A DNA stretch of 64,000 bases from NCBI RefSeq assembly GCF_008312835.1, contig NZ_VSKS01000007.1, positions 62,001 through 126,000 on the forward strand. Direction: 5' to 3'. The position numbers and the translations under genes are program-made. Below, piece after piece: positions 10,234 to 18,811 of the stretch. This stretch comes from Streptomyces marokkonensis. GTDB taxonomy: Bacteria > Actinomycetota > Actinomycetes > Streptomycetales > Streptomycetaceae. How positions within the stretch are numbered: position 1 is the first letter of the stretch; each line of letters starts with the position of its first letter. Under the pieces are notes generated by a model that was given only the letters and a program-made list of their open reading frames with translations, made no database searches and was not told the DNA's origin.

Positions 10234-10971
10234 TCAGACGCCGCAGGTCGGCGCGGACCAGTACCGGCCGGCGCGGTGGTCGACGTGGGTGTGGTCGTTG
10301 TGTCCCGGGTAGCCGGGGCCGAGGATGCCGTTGAAGCCGTGGTTGCGGGCCTGCTTGGCCAGCGTGCACAGGGAGTGCGGTCCCGCGCCGAGGTCGGCCG
10401 CGTCACCGTACAGATGGCGGCTGCCGCTCGCCCCGCCCACGGCGTCGTTGCAGGCGTAGGACCGGAAGCCGCTGGTGACCCGGATCGGTTGGTCGCCGAG
10501 CGCGTGCCGCAGGGCCTCCAGTTTCCACATCGTCCGCAGCGCGTTGGACTTGGCCGTCGCGGCGCTGACCGCACCGCCCGACCAGGTGGAGTTGCACTGG
10601 TTCAGCTCGGCGTAGGAGAAGTGGATGGGCGTGCAGTCGTCGTCCTGGAGGGCGTAGAGCTTGTTGTAGGTGTTGGGGCCGGCCACGCCGTCCGCGGCCA
10701 GGCCGTAGGCCGACTGGAAGCGCTTGAGCGCGGCTGCCGTGGCCGGCCCGAAGCTGCCGTCGACGGCCAGCACGGACCCGTAGCCCGGGTAGCCGCTGAG
10801 GCGGACCTGCAGCTGGCTGACATCGGCGCCCGAGGCGCCCTGGGACAGGGTGCGGGTCCAGGTGTAGCAGCCGTCGGCGTGCGCGGTGCCCGCGGTGGCG
10901 ACGGTACCCACGACCATTCCAGCCATGAGCATGACAATCGAGAGAAGTAGTCGTACAGCGCGTCCGAACAT
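10234..10971 (-). CDS. Secreted peptidoglycan-binding M15-type D-Ala-D-Ala carboxypeptidase
   Basis: 245 residues. A signal peptide (1-32, ending GTAHA) is followed by a PG_binding_1 domain (about 40-95, with VDGSFGPATAAALKRFQSAYGL). An M15A zinc peptidase domain has SGFRSYACN, the first metal ligands in SRHLYGDAADLG and the last in HTHVDHR. This is the architecture of the Streptomyces albus G zinc D-Ala-D-Ala carboxypeptidase, which trims peptidoglycan stem peptides outside the cell. Six or more cysteines suggest disulfides. It is monocistronic and leftward. Confidence 0.9.
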   Translation of the reverse strand: MFGRAVRLLLSIVMLMAGMVVGTVATAGTAHADGCYTWTRTLSQGASGADVSQLQVRLSGYPGYGSVLAVDGSFGPATAAALKRFQSAYGLAADGVAGPNTYNKLYALQDDDCTPIHFSYAELNQCNSTWSGGAVSAATAKSNALRTMWKLEALRHALGDQPIRVTSGFRSYACNDAVGGASGSRHLYGDAADLGAGPHSLCTLAKQARNHGFNGILGPGYPGHNDHTHVDHRAGRYWSAPTCGV

Positions 10972-11200
10972 GCGATCTCCGGTTCAGGGACGGGGGGTTC
11001 AGCTGGGTGACGAGCCATGTGACGCGCGTCAACCATGGAGCAAGCACCCGGCCCAGCGCAAGGTCCCCTCCCGATGGGCGCACACACCGGACCTGTGAGC
11101 CCTGTACGCGCCCCCGGTTCCGTGCGGACAATGCAGTGCCCGCGATCACTCCTGAAATCCCTTGTTCTCCGCTCCGGTTGAGGAAAGCAGGTCGACCGTC

Positions 11201-11923
11201 GTGCTGTTGCGTCTGCCCACGTCCCTGTCCGAAGCACAGCGGTATCTGGGGGAAGGAGCGGTGCCCGTCGGCGGCGCCACACTCGTGTGGGCCCTCTGGC
11301 AGCGCGACGGCTTCCCCGAGCAGGCGATGTCGCTGCGCGAGCTGCCCCAGGCGAATCTGATGGAACGCGAGGCGCTGGGTGCCGCGGTCCTGCTGCACCA
11401 GGTGGACGACCGGATGCCGGAGGTGCTGCGCCGGGCCGCCTCCACCGTGGGCACCGGCGCCGTACGGCGGACGGCCACCGTGGGCGGCAACCTCGTGGGC
11501 AGCACGTTGCGTTGCCTGCTGCCCGCGGCGCTGGTCCTGGACGCCCGGGCGACCGTACTGGACCGGGACGGAACCTACGAGACCGACCTGGCGGAGGTGG
11601 TGGCCAAGCGTCACCTGCTGCTCGGGCTCCGCTGGCGCGACCCGGTCACCAGCGGGTACTACAAGGCGCCCGGCGAAGCGGGAGGCCCGCCGCCCCTCGT
11701 CGTCGCCACCGCCGTGCACGCCGGGAGCGACGGCCGGCCCCGCCTCTTCGTCGCCGTCCGGGACGGCTACGAGGTGACCAGCGAGTCCATCCCCTGCCAC
11801 AGCGGACCCGAGCACACCCTCGAGGCCCTGGACCGCACCGGCCTGGGGGCGCTCCCCGCCCAGGCGCGAGAAGCGGTGGGCCGGGAGGTGAACGGGATAC
11901 TGAACCGCTCCGCGGACCGCTGA
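11201..11923 (+). CDS. FAD-binding subunit-like protein of the molybdopterin dehydrogenase family
   Basis: 240 residues resembling CoxM/XdhB FAD-binding subunits of xanthine or CO dehydrogenases. It has the N-terminal VPVGGATLVWALW loop and the diagnostic GTGAVRRTATVGGNLVGS near residues 85-105. It is shorter than typical subunits (about 290), and the usual partners (2Fe-2S and molybdopterin subunits) are absent here, so it may be an orphan flavoprotein. GTG 11201 is chosen, with GAGGAAAG about 13 nt upstream; TTG 11162 is an alternative. It converges on the universal stress gene. Confidence 0.75.
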   Translation: MLLRLPTSLSEAQRYLGEGAVPVGGATLVWALWQRDGFPEQAMSLRELPQANLMEREALGAAVLLHQVDDRMPEVLRRAASTVGTGAVRRTATVGGNLVGSTLRCLLPAALVLDARATVLDRDGTYETDLAEVVAKRHLLLGLRWRDPVTSGYYKAPGEAGGPPPLVVATAVHAGSDGRPRLFVAVRDGYEVTSESIPCHSGPEHTLEALDRTGLGALPAQAREAVGREVNGILNRSADR

Positions 11924-12008
11924 CGCGGGCACGGGCACGGGCAAGGAACTCCGCCATCCGCGCCGACCGGACGGCACACGGGCACGCCGCCTTCGACGGC
12001 GGGCCGTA

Positions 12009-12461
12009 TCAGCTGCCTGAGTCCTGCCGGTGCCGGACCACGACGACCGGGCAGGGCGCGTGCTGGGCGCAGCGCTGGCTGACCGAGCCCAGCATCGCCC
12101 GGGCGAACCCGCCCCGTCCGCGGTGGCCCACCACCAGCAGCTCCGCCCCCTCGGAGGCGCGGATCAGCACCTCGGAGGGATCGCCCTCGATCAGTCGCTC
12201 CCGCAGTTCGGCGGGCCGCCCGCCGGGGAACGCGGTGCTCAGTGCGTCGGCGAAGAGCCGCCGTGCCTGCTCGGCGTCGAAGTCCGGTTCGATCACGGGG
12301 CCGGCCCACCCGACGGACGACGGGGTCTCCCACGCGTGCACGGCCTCCACCACCGCGCCGACCGTCCGCGCATGGCGCACGGCCCAGCGCAGTGCCTCGT
12401 ACGACGCCGGTGATCCGTCCACGCCCACGACCACCCGCGGTGCCGGTTCAGTGGTTTGCAT
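12009..12461 (-). CDS. Universal stress protein (UspA family)
   Basis: 150-residue single Usp domain. The N-terminal VVVGVDGSPASYEALRWA and the C-terminal ATP-binding signature GHRGRGGFARAMLGSVSQ (G-x2-G-x9-G-S) show a nucleotide-binding Usp. Such proteins are common in hypoxia and stress regulons of Actinobacteria. ATG 12461 is preferred, with GAGGT just before it; an in-frame GTG lies 15 bp further upstream. No operon partner is evident. Confidence 0.88.
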   Translation of the reverse strand: MQTTEPAPRVVVGVDGSPASYEALRWAVRHARTVGAVVEAVHAWETPSSVGWAGPVIEPDFDAEQARRLFADALSTAFPGGRPAELRERLIEGDPSEVLIRASEGAELLVVGHRGRGGFARAMLGSVSQRCAQHAPCPVVVVRHRQDSGS

Positions 12462-12509
12462 GCCTACCTCACTCACCAGTCGCTGTCCGCATCTCCCGCG
12501 CCGCCCGTG

Positions 12510-13988
12510 TCACTCCACGGGCCAGGTGTGAACCGGGGCGTTGAGATGCATGTACTCGATGTACTGCTGCGTCATGCGCCGCAGGGCCTCGTGGCGGCCG
12601 CAGTGCGCGGTGGCGTCGATGTGGTGGAACATCTCCTTCTGCCACACCGCCCCGTTGCGGCCCGCGACGCAGCGCTGCTCGATGATGCCGAGCAGCGGCT
12701 CCCGCCAGGCCTCGTCCATCCCCGAGCGCTCCAGCCCGCGGTGCGCCAGCGGCAGCAGCCGCCGCAGCACGAGTTCGGCCGCCGGCACCTCCCCCATGCC
12801 GGGCCAGTACAGCCGGGCGTCGATGCCGTAGCGCGCCGCCGCCCTCAGGTTGTCCTCGGCCGCCGAGAAGGACATCCGCGACCACACCGGCCGCTCCTCC
12901 TCCACCAGGGCACGGGTGAGCCCGTAGTAGAGGGCGCCGTTGGCGAGCGTGTCCGCGACGGTCGGGCCGGCGGGCAGTACCCGGTTCTCCACCCGGACGT
13001 GCGGCTTGTCGTGCGCGACGGCGTACACGGGGCGGTTCCAGCGGTAGATGGTGCCGTTGTGCAGGGTCAGCTCGGCGAGTTCGGGGATGTCACCGCGCGT
13101 CAGCGTCTCCGCGGGGTCCTGCTCGTCGCACAGGGGAAGGAGGGCCGGGAAGTAGCGCAGGTTCTCCTCGAAGAGGTCGAAGACGCTGGTGATCCACCGC
13201 TCGCCGAACCACACCCGGGGGCGCACCCCCTGCGCCTTGATCTCCTGCGGCCGGGTGTCGGTGGCCTGCTCGAACAGAGGGACGCGCGTCTCGTGCCACA
13301 GTTCCTTGCCGAACAGGAACGGCGAGTTGGCGGCGAGCGCGACCTGGACCCCGGCGATGGCCTGCGCCGCGTTCCAGTAGTCGGCGAACTGTTCCGGTGA
13401 CACCTGGAGGTGGAACTGCGTACTGGTGCACGCGGCCTCCGGGGTGATGGTGTCCGCGTAGGTGCGCAGCCGGTCGACACCGGTCACCTCGATGTGCAGG
13501 TCCTCCCCGCGCGCCGCGAAGATCTGGTCGTTGAGCAGCCGGTAGCGCGGGTTCTCCGACAGCGCGCCCTCGCCGACGTCCTCCTGCCGCAGGGTGGGGA
13601 GGATGCCCGTCATGATCAGATGCGTGCCGATGGACCTGGCGCGGTGCTCCGCGTGGTTCAGTGCCGCGCGGATCTCCGACTCCCAGGCATCGGGGCCGCC
13701 CGCAGTGAGCCGGCGGGGCGGGATGTTGATCTCGAGGTTGAACCGGCCCAGCTCCGTGGCCCAGGCCGGGTCCGCGATGGCCTCCAGCACATCGGTGTTG
13801 CGCATCGCGGGCTCGGCCCGGTCGTCGACCAGGTTCAGCTCGATCTCCAGACCCACCTGGGGACGCTCGGCCTCGAAGCGTGCTTCGCGCAGCATCTGCG
13901 CGAGCGCGTCCAGACACTCCTGCATCTTGATCCGGTATCGGCGGCGGTCCTCGCGGGTGAAGGTGAGCGCCGGGACGTCGCGTCCCAT
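12510..13988 (-). CDS. GCS2-family glutamate-cysteine ligase-like enzyme
   Basis: 492 residues of the carboxylate-amine ligase/GCS2 family. VGLEIELNLVD near residue 45 is the ATP/metal-binding entry motif, followed by FNLEINIPPRRL, STQFHLQVSP and PHVRVENRVLPAGPT. Relatives form gamma-glutamyl amide bonds, such as gamma-glutamylcysteine in ergothioneine or glutathione-like pathways. Streptomyces make mycothiol rather than glutathione, so the true substrate is uncertain. It is leftward and probably independent of the downstream Usp gene, with about 50 bp between them. Confidence 0.82.
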   Translation of the reverse strand: MGRDVPALTFTREDRRRYRIKMQECLDALAQMLREARFEAERPQVGLEIELNLVDDRAEPAMRNTDVLEAIADPAWATELGRFNLEINIPPRRLTAGGPDAWESEIRAALNHAEHRARSIGTHLIMTGILPTLRQEDVGEGALSENPRYRLLNDQIFAARGEDLHIEVTGVDRLRTYADTITPEAACTSTQFHLQVSPEQFADYWNAAQAIAGVQVALAANSPFLFGKELWHETRVPLFEQATDTRPQEIKAQGVRPRVWFGERWITSVFDLFEENLRYFPALLPLCDEQDPAETLTRGDIPELAELTLHNGTIYRWNRPVYAVAHDKPHVRVENRVLPAGPTVADTLANGALYYGLTRALVEEERPVWSRMSFSAAEDNLRAAARYGIDARLYWPGMGEVPAAELVLRRLLPLAHRGLERSGMDEAWREPLLGIIEQRCVAGRNGAVWQKEMFHHIDATAHCGRHEALRRMTQQYIEYMHLNAPVHTWPVE

Positions 13989-14076
13989 CGGTCTCCCTCC
14001 AGGTCTGTCGTCCTCGGAACCTGTCCACCCAAGCGTCGCACCGGCGGACGAGTCCGACCACGTGAAGCGGTTCGGT

Positions 14077-14511
14077 TCAGTTCGCCGCGTCCCCGGCCAG
14101 GAACGCGGTCAGGCTGTCGAGGAGCATGGTGCTGCCCTGCTCGGCCGTGTCGCGCTCCTCCGCCGTGTCGCACGACTGGCGCACCACGATCCGCGTCCGC
14201 GGGCCGTCCTCGGCGAGCTCCACGCTCATCGCCTGCGGCGCGGGCTTTCCGGGCACGTCCATCCCCACCACCAGGAGCCGGTTCCGCTCGACCTCGAGGT
14301 AGGACCCGGTCAGGGGGAACTCCCCGCCGTCCGGGGTGACCACGGTGGCCTTCCAGACGCCGCCCGGCCGTACGTCCATCTCGACGGAACCGGGAGCGGC
14401 GTACGCCCAGCGGGCGTAGCGGTCGGGCGTGGTCCACGCCTGCCACACCCGGTCGGCCGGGGCGTCCAGGGTGCGGGTCAGGGTGTAGGTGAAGCCGGTG
14501 CCGGTGCTCAT
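14077..14511 (-). CDS. SRPBCC/AHSA1-family protein
   Basis: 144-residue START-like fold protein. FTYTLTRTLDAPADRVWQAWTTPDRYARWAY at the start is the typical AHSA1 opening, and a C-terminal amphipathic helix follows (EQGSTMLLDSLTAFLAG). Family members bind small hydrophobic ligands or act as cyclase/dehydratase-like proteins; no ligand can be inferred. It is divergent from the small HTH-like gene at 14650, sharing a 138-bp intergenic region with an inverted repeat. Confidence 0.85.
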   Translation of the reverse strand: MSTGTGFTYTLTRTLDAPADRVWQAWTTPDRYARWAYAAPGSVEMDVRPGGVWKATVVTPDGGEFPLTGSYLEVERNRLLVVGMDVPGKPAPQAMSVELAEDGPRTRIVVRQSCDTAEERDTAEQGSTMLLDSLTAFLAGDAAN

Positions 14512-14611
14512 GGTGTCGTCCTTCGTCCCGTGCGCCGTGCCCCGGTGGGGCCGGTCGCGGGTGTAGACGCGTGACGGCGCGGAAAGTCATCGGTTGCACG
14601 GAGGGTTTATG

Positions 14612-14624
14612 TCGTTGACAACGA
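14612..14624. promoter_or_regulatory. Inverted repeat in a divergent promoter region
   Basis: TCGTTG-A-CAACGA is a perfect 13-bp odd-centred inverted repeat lying between the divergent genes at 14511 (leftward) and 14650 (rightward). It also contains TTGACA. It looks like a regulator half-site pair; the regulator is unknown. Confidence 0.4.
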
Positions 14625-14649
14625 AGTGTTCATTCAGGAGGCTGGTTCC

Positions 14650-15096
14650 ATGGCCCGGACCCCTGAACAGCCCACCGATCCCTTCACCCCGCCCCGTGCC
14701 GACGCGGCCCGCGCGCAACGGGTGCACGCCTCCCTGTTCCGCATCGCCGAACGGCACGCGGCCACCGACGGACAACGCAGCCGGCAGACCCATCCCGGCG
14801 TGATCGGTCCGCACGAGGCGGTCAGGCTGGTGTCGTTCCTGCTCAGCGGCGCGGCGATGCTCCAGGACGGCGAACCCGAGGTGGACCGCGCGGACATCAC
14901 GGCCGCGCTGACCCTCATGCCGCGCGCCCGTGCCGAGATGGACGAACTGGAGGCCGGCCTGCTGCAGATGGCACGGGGACGTGGCATGACCTGGCCGGAG
15001 ATCGCCTTCGGATTGGGTCTGCGCAGCCCACAGGCCGCCCGGCAGCGCTACGAGCGGCTGGCGGGGCGCACGGAAGCGGACGCGGACGCGGACTGA
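14650..15096 (+). CDS. Small HTH-like hypothetical protein
   Basis: 148 residues, with AGGAGG (14636-14641) 8 nt before ATG 14650. The middle is helical. The C-terminal part (about 105-140: RGRGMTWPEIAFGLGLRSPQAARQRYERL) reads as a helix-turn-helix of the kind found in a widespread Streptomyces family of small putative DNA-binding proteins. No ligand-binding domain is seen. Its 3' end overlaps the convergent acyltransferase gene by 49 bp. Confidence 0.7.
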   Translation: MARTPEQPTDPFTPPRADAARAQRVHASLFRIAERHAATDGQRSRQTHPGVIGPHEAVRLVSFLLSGAAMLQDGEPEVDRADITAALTLMPRARAEMDELEAGLLQMARGRGMTWPEIAFGLGLRSPQAARQRYERLAGRTEADADAD

Positions 15097-15779
15097 CGGT
15101 GACCGCCCGGGGCCTCGGGGGAGGCGCCGAGGGCCGGTTCGCCCACGGCCCGGGCGGCCTGCCGCCAGGCGGCGCTCACGGCCCGGTGGGCCACCGCCGT
15201 CCCGGCGGTCGTCCCGGGCGGCAGATGCAGGGGCCGGCCGACGTGGACGTGGAGGCGCGGGCGGCGCACCGGGGCGGTGACCACACCGGCCAGTTGCTTC
15301 GCGGCCGGCCCCGAGGCCAGCCTCCGGGCCCCCGCCTGGCCCACGGGCACGACCGGCGCCCCGGTGGCGGCCGTCAGCCGTGCCAGACCGGTGCGGAAGG
15401 GCAGGGGCGCGGCGCACGCCGCGTCCGCGCGCGGGGGCAGTCCGCCCTCCGCGTAGATGAGCACATGGCGTCCCGACCGCACGGCCTCCGCCGCGGCCTC
15501 GAGCGCGTCGGCCGCGCGGGCGGTCCTCCGGTGCACCGGGATGTGGCCGCCCTTCGTCAGGGCGCGTCCCAGTACCGGGACCCGCCACAGCCCGGCCGTC
15601 GCCATGACGGCGGGCGTCACGCCCACCGTGCGCAGCGCGGCCAGGACGACGGCCGGATCGGCCGTCGAGTCGTGGTTGGCCACGAAGACACTGCCCGCGG
15701 CGAAGGGCTCCTCGGCGTCGCGAGTCACGGTGAGCCGCCCGAACAACGGCAGCAGAACGGCGGCGGTACGGCTGAGCAA
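15048..15779 (-). CDS. 1-acylglycerol-3-phosphate acyltransferase-like (PlsC family)
   Basis: 243 residues. The acyltransferase motif NHDSTAD (NHxxxxD) occurs near residue 35, a YAEGG motif near 112 and PVVPVGQAG later, as in PlsC lysophosphatidate acyltransferases of phospholipid synthesis. The start is TTG 15779, supported by GGAAGGAC 6 nt upstream. The C-terminus is a low-complexity Ser/Ala/Arg tail encoded in the region that overlaps the convergent gene, so it may be dispensable. Confidence 0.82.
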   Translation of the reverse strand: MLSRTAAVLLPLFGRLTVTRDAEEPFAAGSVFVANHDSTADPAVVLAALRTVGVTPAVMATAGLWRVPVLGRALTKGGHIPVHRRTARAADALEAAAEAVRSGRHVLIYAEGGLPPRADAACAAPLPFRTGLARLTAATGAPVVPVGQAGARRLASGPAAKQLAGVVTAPVRRPRLHVHVGRPLHLPPGTTAGTAVAHRAVSAAWRQAARAVGEPALGASPEAPGGHRQSASASASVRPASRS

Positions 15780-16003
15780 GAGACGTCCTTCCGGCAGACG
15801 GGAACCTCGCCGTCAGCCTCGTACGCCACCCGCCCCCCGCGCCTGAGTACGCGTACCCGGGTCGACGGTGCCGGGTACTCGGCTCCCCGCCGGAGCGGCC
15901 GGGTGCGCGGTGCCCTGCCGCCGCCACGACGCATCGCCTCGCGGTGCTGCGCGTCGACAACGCGGCCGGCTGACCACCACATCGCCGCCGGTGACGCGGC
16001 CGC

Positions 16004-16837
16004 CTACCAGTGGGCGGGGCGGGTGAGCGCGGGAGGCAGCACGGTGGCCGCGTCGCCCCTGGCCGCGTTGAGCTGCGCCTGGGTGAGGAACAGGGCGCCT
16101 GTGAGGTCGGCGCCTGTGAGGTCGGCGTCGCGCAGATCGGCCCCGATCAGGTCGGCGTCCCGCAGATCCGCCCCACTGAGATCCGCGGCCACGAGCAGGG
16201 CGCCGCGCAGGCTGGCTCCCCTCAGGTCGGCGCCGGACAGCTTCGCGCCGACGAGATCGGCTCCGCGGTGGTTCTTCCTGCGGCCCGGGACATGGGCCCG
16301 GGCGAGCTCGCCGGCCCGCAGCAGCAGCGCGTTGACCTCGCCGCGCAGCGCGTTCACGTCGAACTCGACGATCGACCCGGCGCTGCCCCGGGTCAGTCCG
16401 TCGATCCGCGCCAGCGCCCGCCGCAGCTCCCCGTGGACGGGGCGGGCCGCCGCGAGCGCGAGGGCCTCGGTGACGTACCAGAGCAGCTCCTGCAACTGCC
16501 GCATGACGGGGAAGACCTCGAACATGCTCCGCGCCGTCTCCGGGTCCCGACGCCAGTCGGTGCCGCCGAAGGTGACCTGGGACACCTTCTGCCCGGCACC
16601 GAAGCAGTCGAAGACGGTGCAACCGGGGTACCCCCTGTCGCGCAGCCGCTCGTGGATGCCGCAGCGGAAGTCGGTCCGGAGGTTCGAGCACGGCTGCCCG
16701 GCGGGCTTGGTGGCGGCGAAGTCGGAGGAGCGGGCGAAGGGCAGGGCCACACAGCACAGGCCGAAGCACGAGGCACAGTCGGCCCGCAGGTCCTGGCGGT
16801 CCCCGGCGGGGGCGGGGGCTTCGCGCTGTGGCGACAC
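16004..16837 (-). CDS. Pentapeptide-repeat protein with N-terminal cysteine cluster
   Basis: 277 residues from GTG 16837 (GGAG 6 nt upstream). The N-terminal region has a CASCFGLCC cluster (C-x2-C-x3-CC), then a Cys pair and [17 protein letters not shown], recalling Fe/Zn-chelating YkgJ-type sequences. A helical middle (about 85-165) is followed by pentapeptide repeats (about 190-260: A-D/N-L-x-G units such as [28 protein letters not shown]) forming a quadrilateral beta-helix. Function unknown; some pentapeptide proteins mimic DNA. Monocistronic. Confidence 0.82.
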   Translation of the reverse strand: MSPQREAPAPAGDRQDLRADCASCFGLCCVALPFARSSDFAATKPAGQPCSNLRTDFRCGIHERLRDRGYPGCTVFDCFGAGQKVSQVTFGGTDWRRDPETARSMFEVFPVMRQLQELLWYVTEALALAAARPVHGELRRALARIDGLTRGSAGSIVEFDVNALRGEVNALLLRAGELARAHVPGRRKNHRGADLVGAKLSGADLRGASLRGALLVAADLSGADLRDADLIGADLRDADLTGADLTGALFLTQAQLNAARGDAATVLPPALTRPAHW

Positions 16838-16995
16838 CGTGTGTGCTCCAGTCGTGCGGCGAGCACCGCACACCGCGGCGCTCCGGGATCGGCCTCATTC
16901 TCGCAGACGGCCGACGGCTGCCGGGGCCCGGTGGCCCTCAGGGGCGCCCGGTGGGACGGCTGCCTCAACCGGGCGTGCCGCCGCCACGGCCGCCG

Positions 16996-17574
16996 TCAGT
17001 CCGCGCGCGGATCCGGGCCGCACGGTGACGCGGGCGACGACGGCCCCGCCTTCCGGGGCAGTTCGGCCCAGACCGTGCGTCCGGGCCGGCCCGGGACACG
17101 GGCGACCGCCCAGGCGTCGCTGAGCGCGTCGACCAGGAGCAGCCCGCGGCCGTTCTGGTCGTCGGGGCCCGGCCGGCGGAGGACCGGCAGTCCGGTGCCG
17201 CGGGCCTGGTCCTCGACCTCGACGCGGATCACGTCCGCCGACAGGTGCAGCCGGCACACGATCCGGTCACCGGCCGAGTGGGTGAGCGCGTTGGTGACGA
17301 GCTCCGAGGTCACGACGACAGCGTTGTCGCACGCCTCGTCGCCCACGCCCCGCGCGAGGAGCAGCTCGCGCACCCCGCTCCGGGCCGTACGCACGGAGGC
17401 CGGGGCCACCGGCAGGTCGAACGCGCGTGTCTCACGAGGAGGGCGGGACCCGGAGGCGAGACGGCCGGAGCCGTCCGGCTGGGGGAGTGGAGCCGTGTGC
17501 CCGCCTCCGGGCGATCTGGGGGAGAGCTCGCTCCCGGCGTGTTGCAGCGGCCTGGGTAAGGGGAGCCGAGCCAT
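16996..17574 (-). CDS. RsbW-like ATP-binding anti-sigma regulator kinase
   Basis: 192 residues. A proline/glycine-rich N-terminal tail (1-50) precedes a compact GHKL ATPase domain with N-box ELVTNALTHSAG and G-box DDQNGRGLLLVDALSD. Streptomyces encode many such small kinases, typically beside XRE/DUF5753 regulators, as here with the divergent gene at 17840. The likely role is a serine kinase or anti-sigma-type switch; the partner is unknown. Confidence 0.85.
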   Translation of the reverse strand: MARLPLPRPLQHAGSELSPRSPGGGHTAPLPQPDGSGRLASGSRPPRETRAFDLPVAPASVRTARSGVRELLLARGVGDEACDNAVVVTSELVTNALTHSAGDRIVCRLHLSADVIRVEVEDQARGTGLPVLRRPGPDDQNGRGLLLVDALSDAWAVARVPGRPGRTVWAELPRKAGPSSPASPCGPDPRAD

Positions 17575-17689
17575 CTCCGTGGGCCTTTCGTCTGCTTTCG
17601 CGCGGGGGGTGCCGTCACGGCCGGCCGGGGGTCAACCGGCCTGCTCCGTACGGCCGTTCAGCGGGCCGCGGGGACGGTGCGAACACTTT

Positions 17690-17708
17690 GGCACCGGTCA
17701 ACGGTGCC
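17690..17708. promoter_or_regulatory. Hairpin/operator-like repeat between divergent regulators
   Basis: GGCACCG-GTCAA-CGGTGCC is a perfect 7-bp inverted repeat in the 265-bp region between the leftward kinase gene and the rightward XRE gene. The AT-rich stretch AAGTTGAAAATTGCAT follows at about 17720-17735 and probably holds the XRE promoter. The repeat could be the XRE operator. Confidence 0.4.
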
Positions 17709-17839
17709 CCGCAACAGGCAAGTTGAAAATTGCATCCGGCTGCAGGCATGCTGCTTCCGACAGCGCCTGATCGAATGTGTCCGCGGTGATCGAGCGCGTG
17801 AGACGGTGAACCCGGGACACCGATGTGAGGGGGCACGGC

Positions 17840-18715
17840 GTGACCGCGGAGACCGACTGGGGCGGTGCCCCTTCCGTCCTGCGCATGATCCTCGGCAGGC
17901 AGCTCGAGGAGCTGCGCACCCGGGCCGGACTGACCTACGAGGAGGCGGGCGCGGCCATCGGGGTCAGCCACTCCACGATCCGCCGGATGGAAGCCGCCAA
18001 GGTCGCCCGGCTCAGACTCGCGGACGCCGAGAAGCTCCTCCGTGTCTACGGTGTGACGGACCAGCAGGAGATCGACACCTTCCTGAAGTCGGTACGTGAG
18101 GCCAACAAGCGGGGGTGGTGGCACACCTACCGCGATGTCATGCCCGACTGGTTCGCCGCCTATCTCAGCCTGGAACAGGCGGCCTCGCAGATCCGCGCCT
18201 ACGAAAGCCAGTTCGTCCACGGGCTGTTGCAGACCGAGGCCTACGCGCGCGCCCTGCTGGACGCCGGCAACCCGCACGCCCGGGCCGAGGCGACCGAGCG
18301 CCGGATCGCCCTCCGGATGCGCCGGCAGGAGCTGCTGGGACGCGAGGCGCCACCACGGGTGTGGGTGGTGATGGACGAGACGGTGCTCCGCTGGCCGGTC
18401 GGCGGCGCGGACGTGATGCGCGCCCAGATCGATCACCTCATCGAGATCCAGCGACTGCCCCACGTGACGCTGCAGATCATGCCGTTCGCAGGCGGCCCGC
18501 ACCCCGCCATGCGCGCCGGCGCCTTCCAGCTCCTGCGGTTCCGGGCACGTGAACTGCCCGATGTCGTCTACCTCGACGGTCTGGTCGGTGCCGTCTACCT
18601 CGACAAGGGCGCCGACGTCGTGGTGTACCGGGAGGCCCTCGACCGGGTGGGCGCCCAGGCGACGCCCGTGCCGAGAACCGAGGCCGTCCTCGAACGGATC
18701 CGCAAGGACCTGTGA
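17840..18715 (+). CDS. XRE-family regulator with DUF5753 (Scr1-like)
   Basis: 291 residues. The N-terminal Cro/C1-type helix-turn-helix (about 20-75: LEELRTRAGLTYEEAGAAIGVSHSTIRRMEAA) is followed by the DUF5753 ligand-like domain (about 100-285: ESQFVHGLLQTEAYARALL, then a conserved PHVTLQIMPF stretch). Such regulators partner with small RsbW-like kinases and DUF397 proteins in Streptomyces; no DUF397 gene is present, but the kinase lies divergently. GTG 17840 is chosen, with GAGGGGG 7 nt upstream. Confidence 0.9.
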   Translation: MTAETDWGGAPSVLRMILGRQLEELRTRAGLTYEEAGAAIGVSHSTIRRMEAAKVARLRLADAEKLLRVYGVTDQQEIDTFLKSVREANKRGWWHTYRDVMPDWFAAYLSLEQAASQIRAYESQFVHGLLQTEAYARALLDAGNPHARAEATERRIALRMRRQELLGREAPPRVWVVMDETVLRWPVGGADVMRAQIDHLIEIQRLPHVTLQIMPFAGGPHPAMRAGAFQLLRFRARELPDVVYLDGLVGAVYLDKGADVVVYREALDRVGAQATPVPRTEAVLERIRKDL

Positions 18716-18811
18716 AGCACGGGGACTTCCGACCCGGCGGTGCCCACGGGGGACACGCCGTCCGCCATGTCCCGACCCAGCCGCCCCACGACGTACGAAG
18801 GAGACCCGAAG

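Noticed and set aside
11985-12001. CGCCG...CGGCG hairpin between the FAD-subunit and Usp genes as a terminator.
   Set aside because: Five base pairs only; too weak in this GC-rich context.
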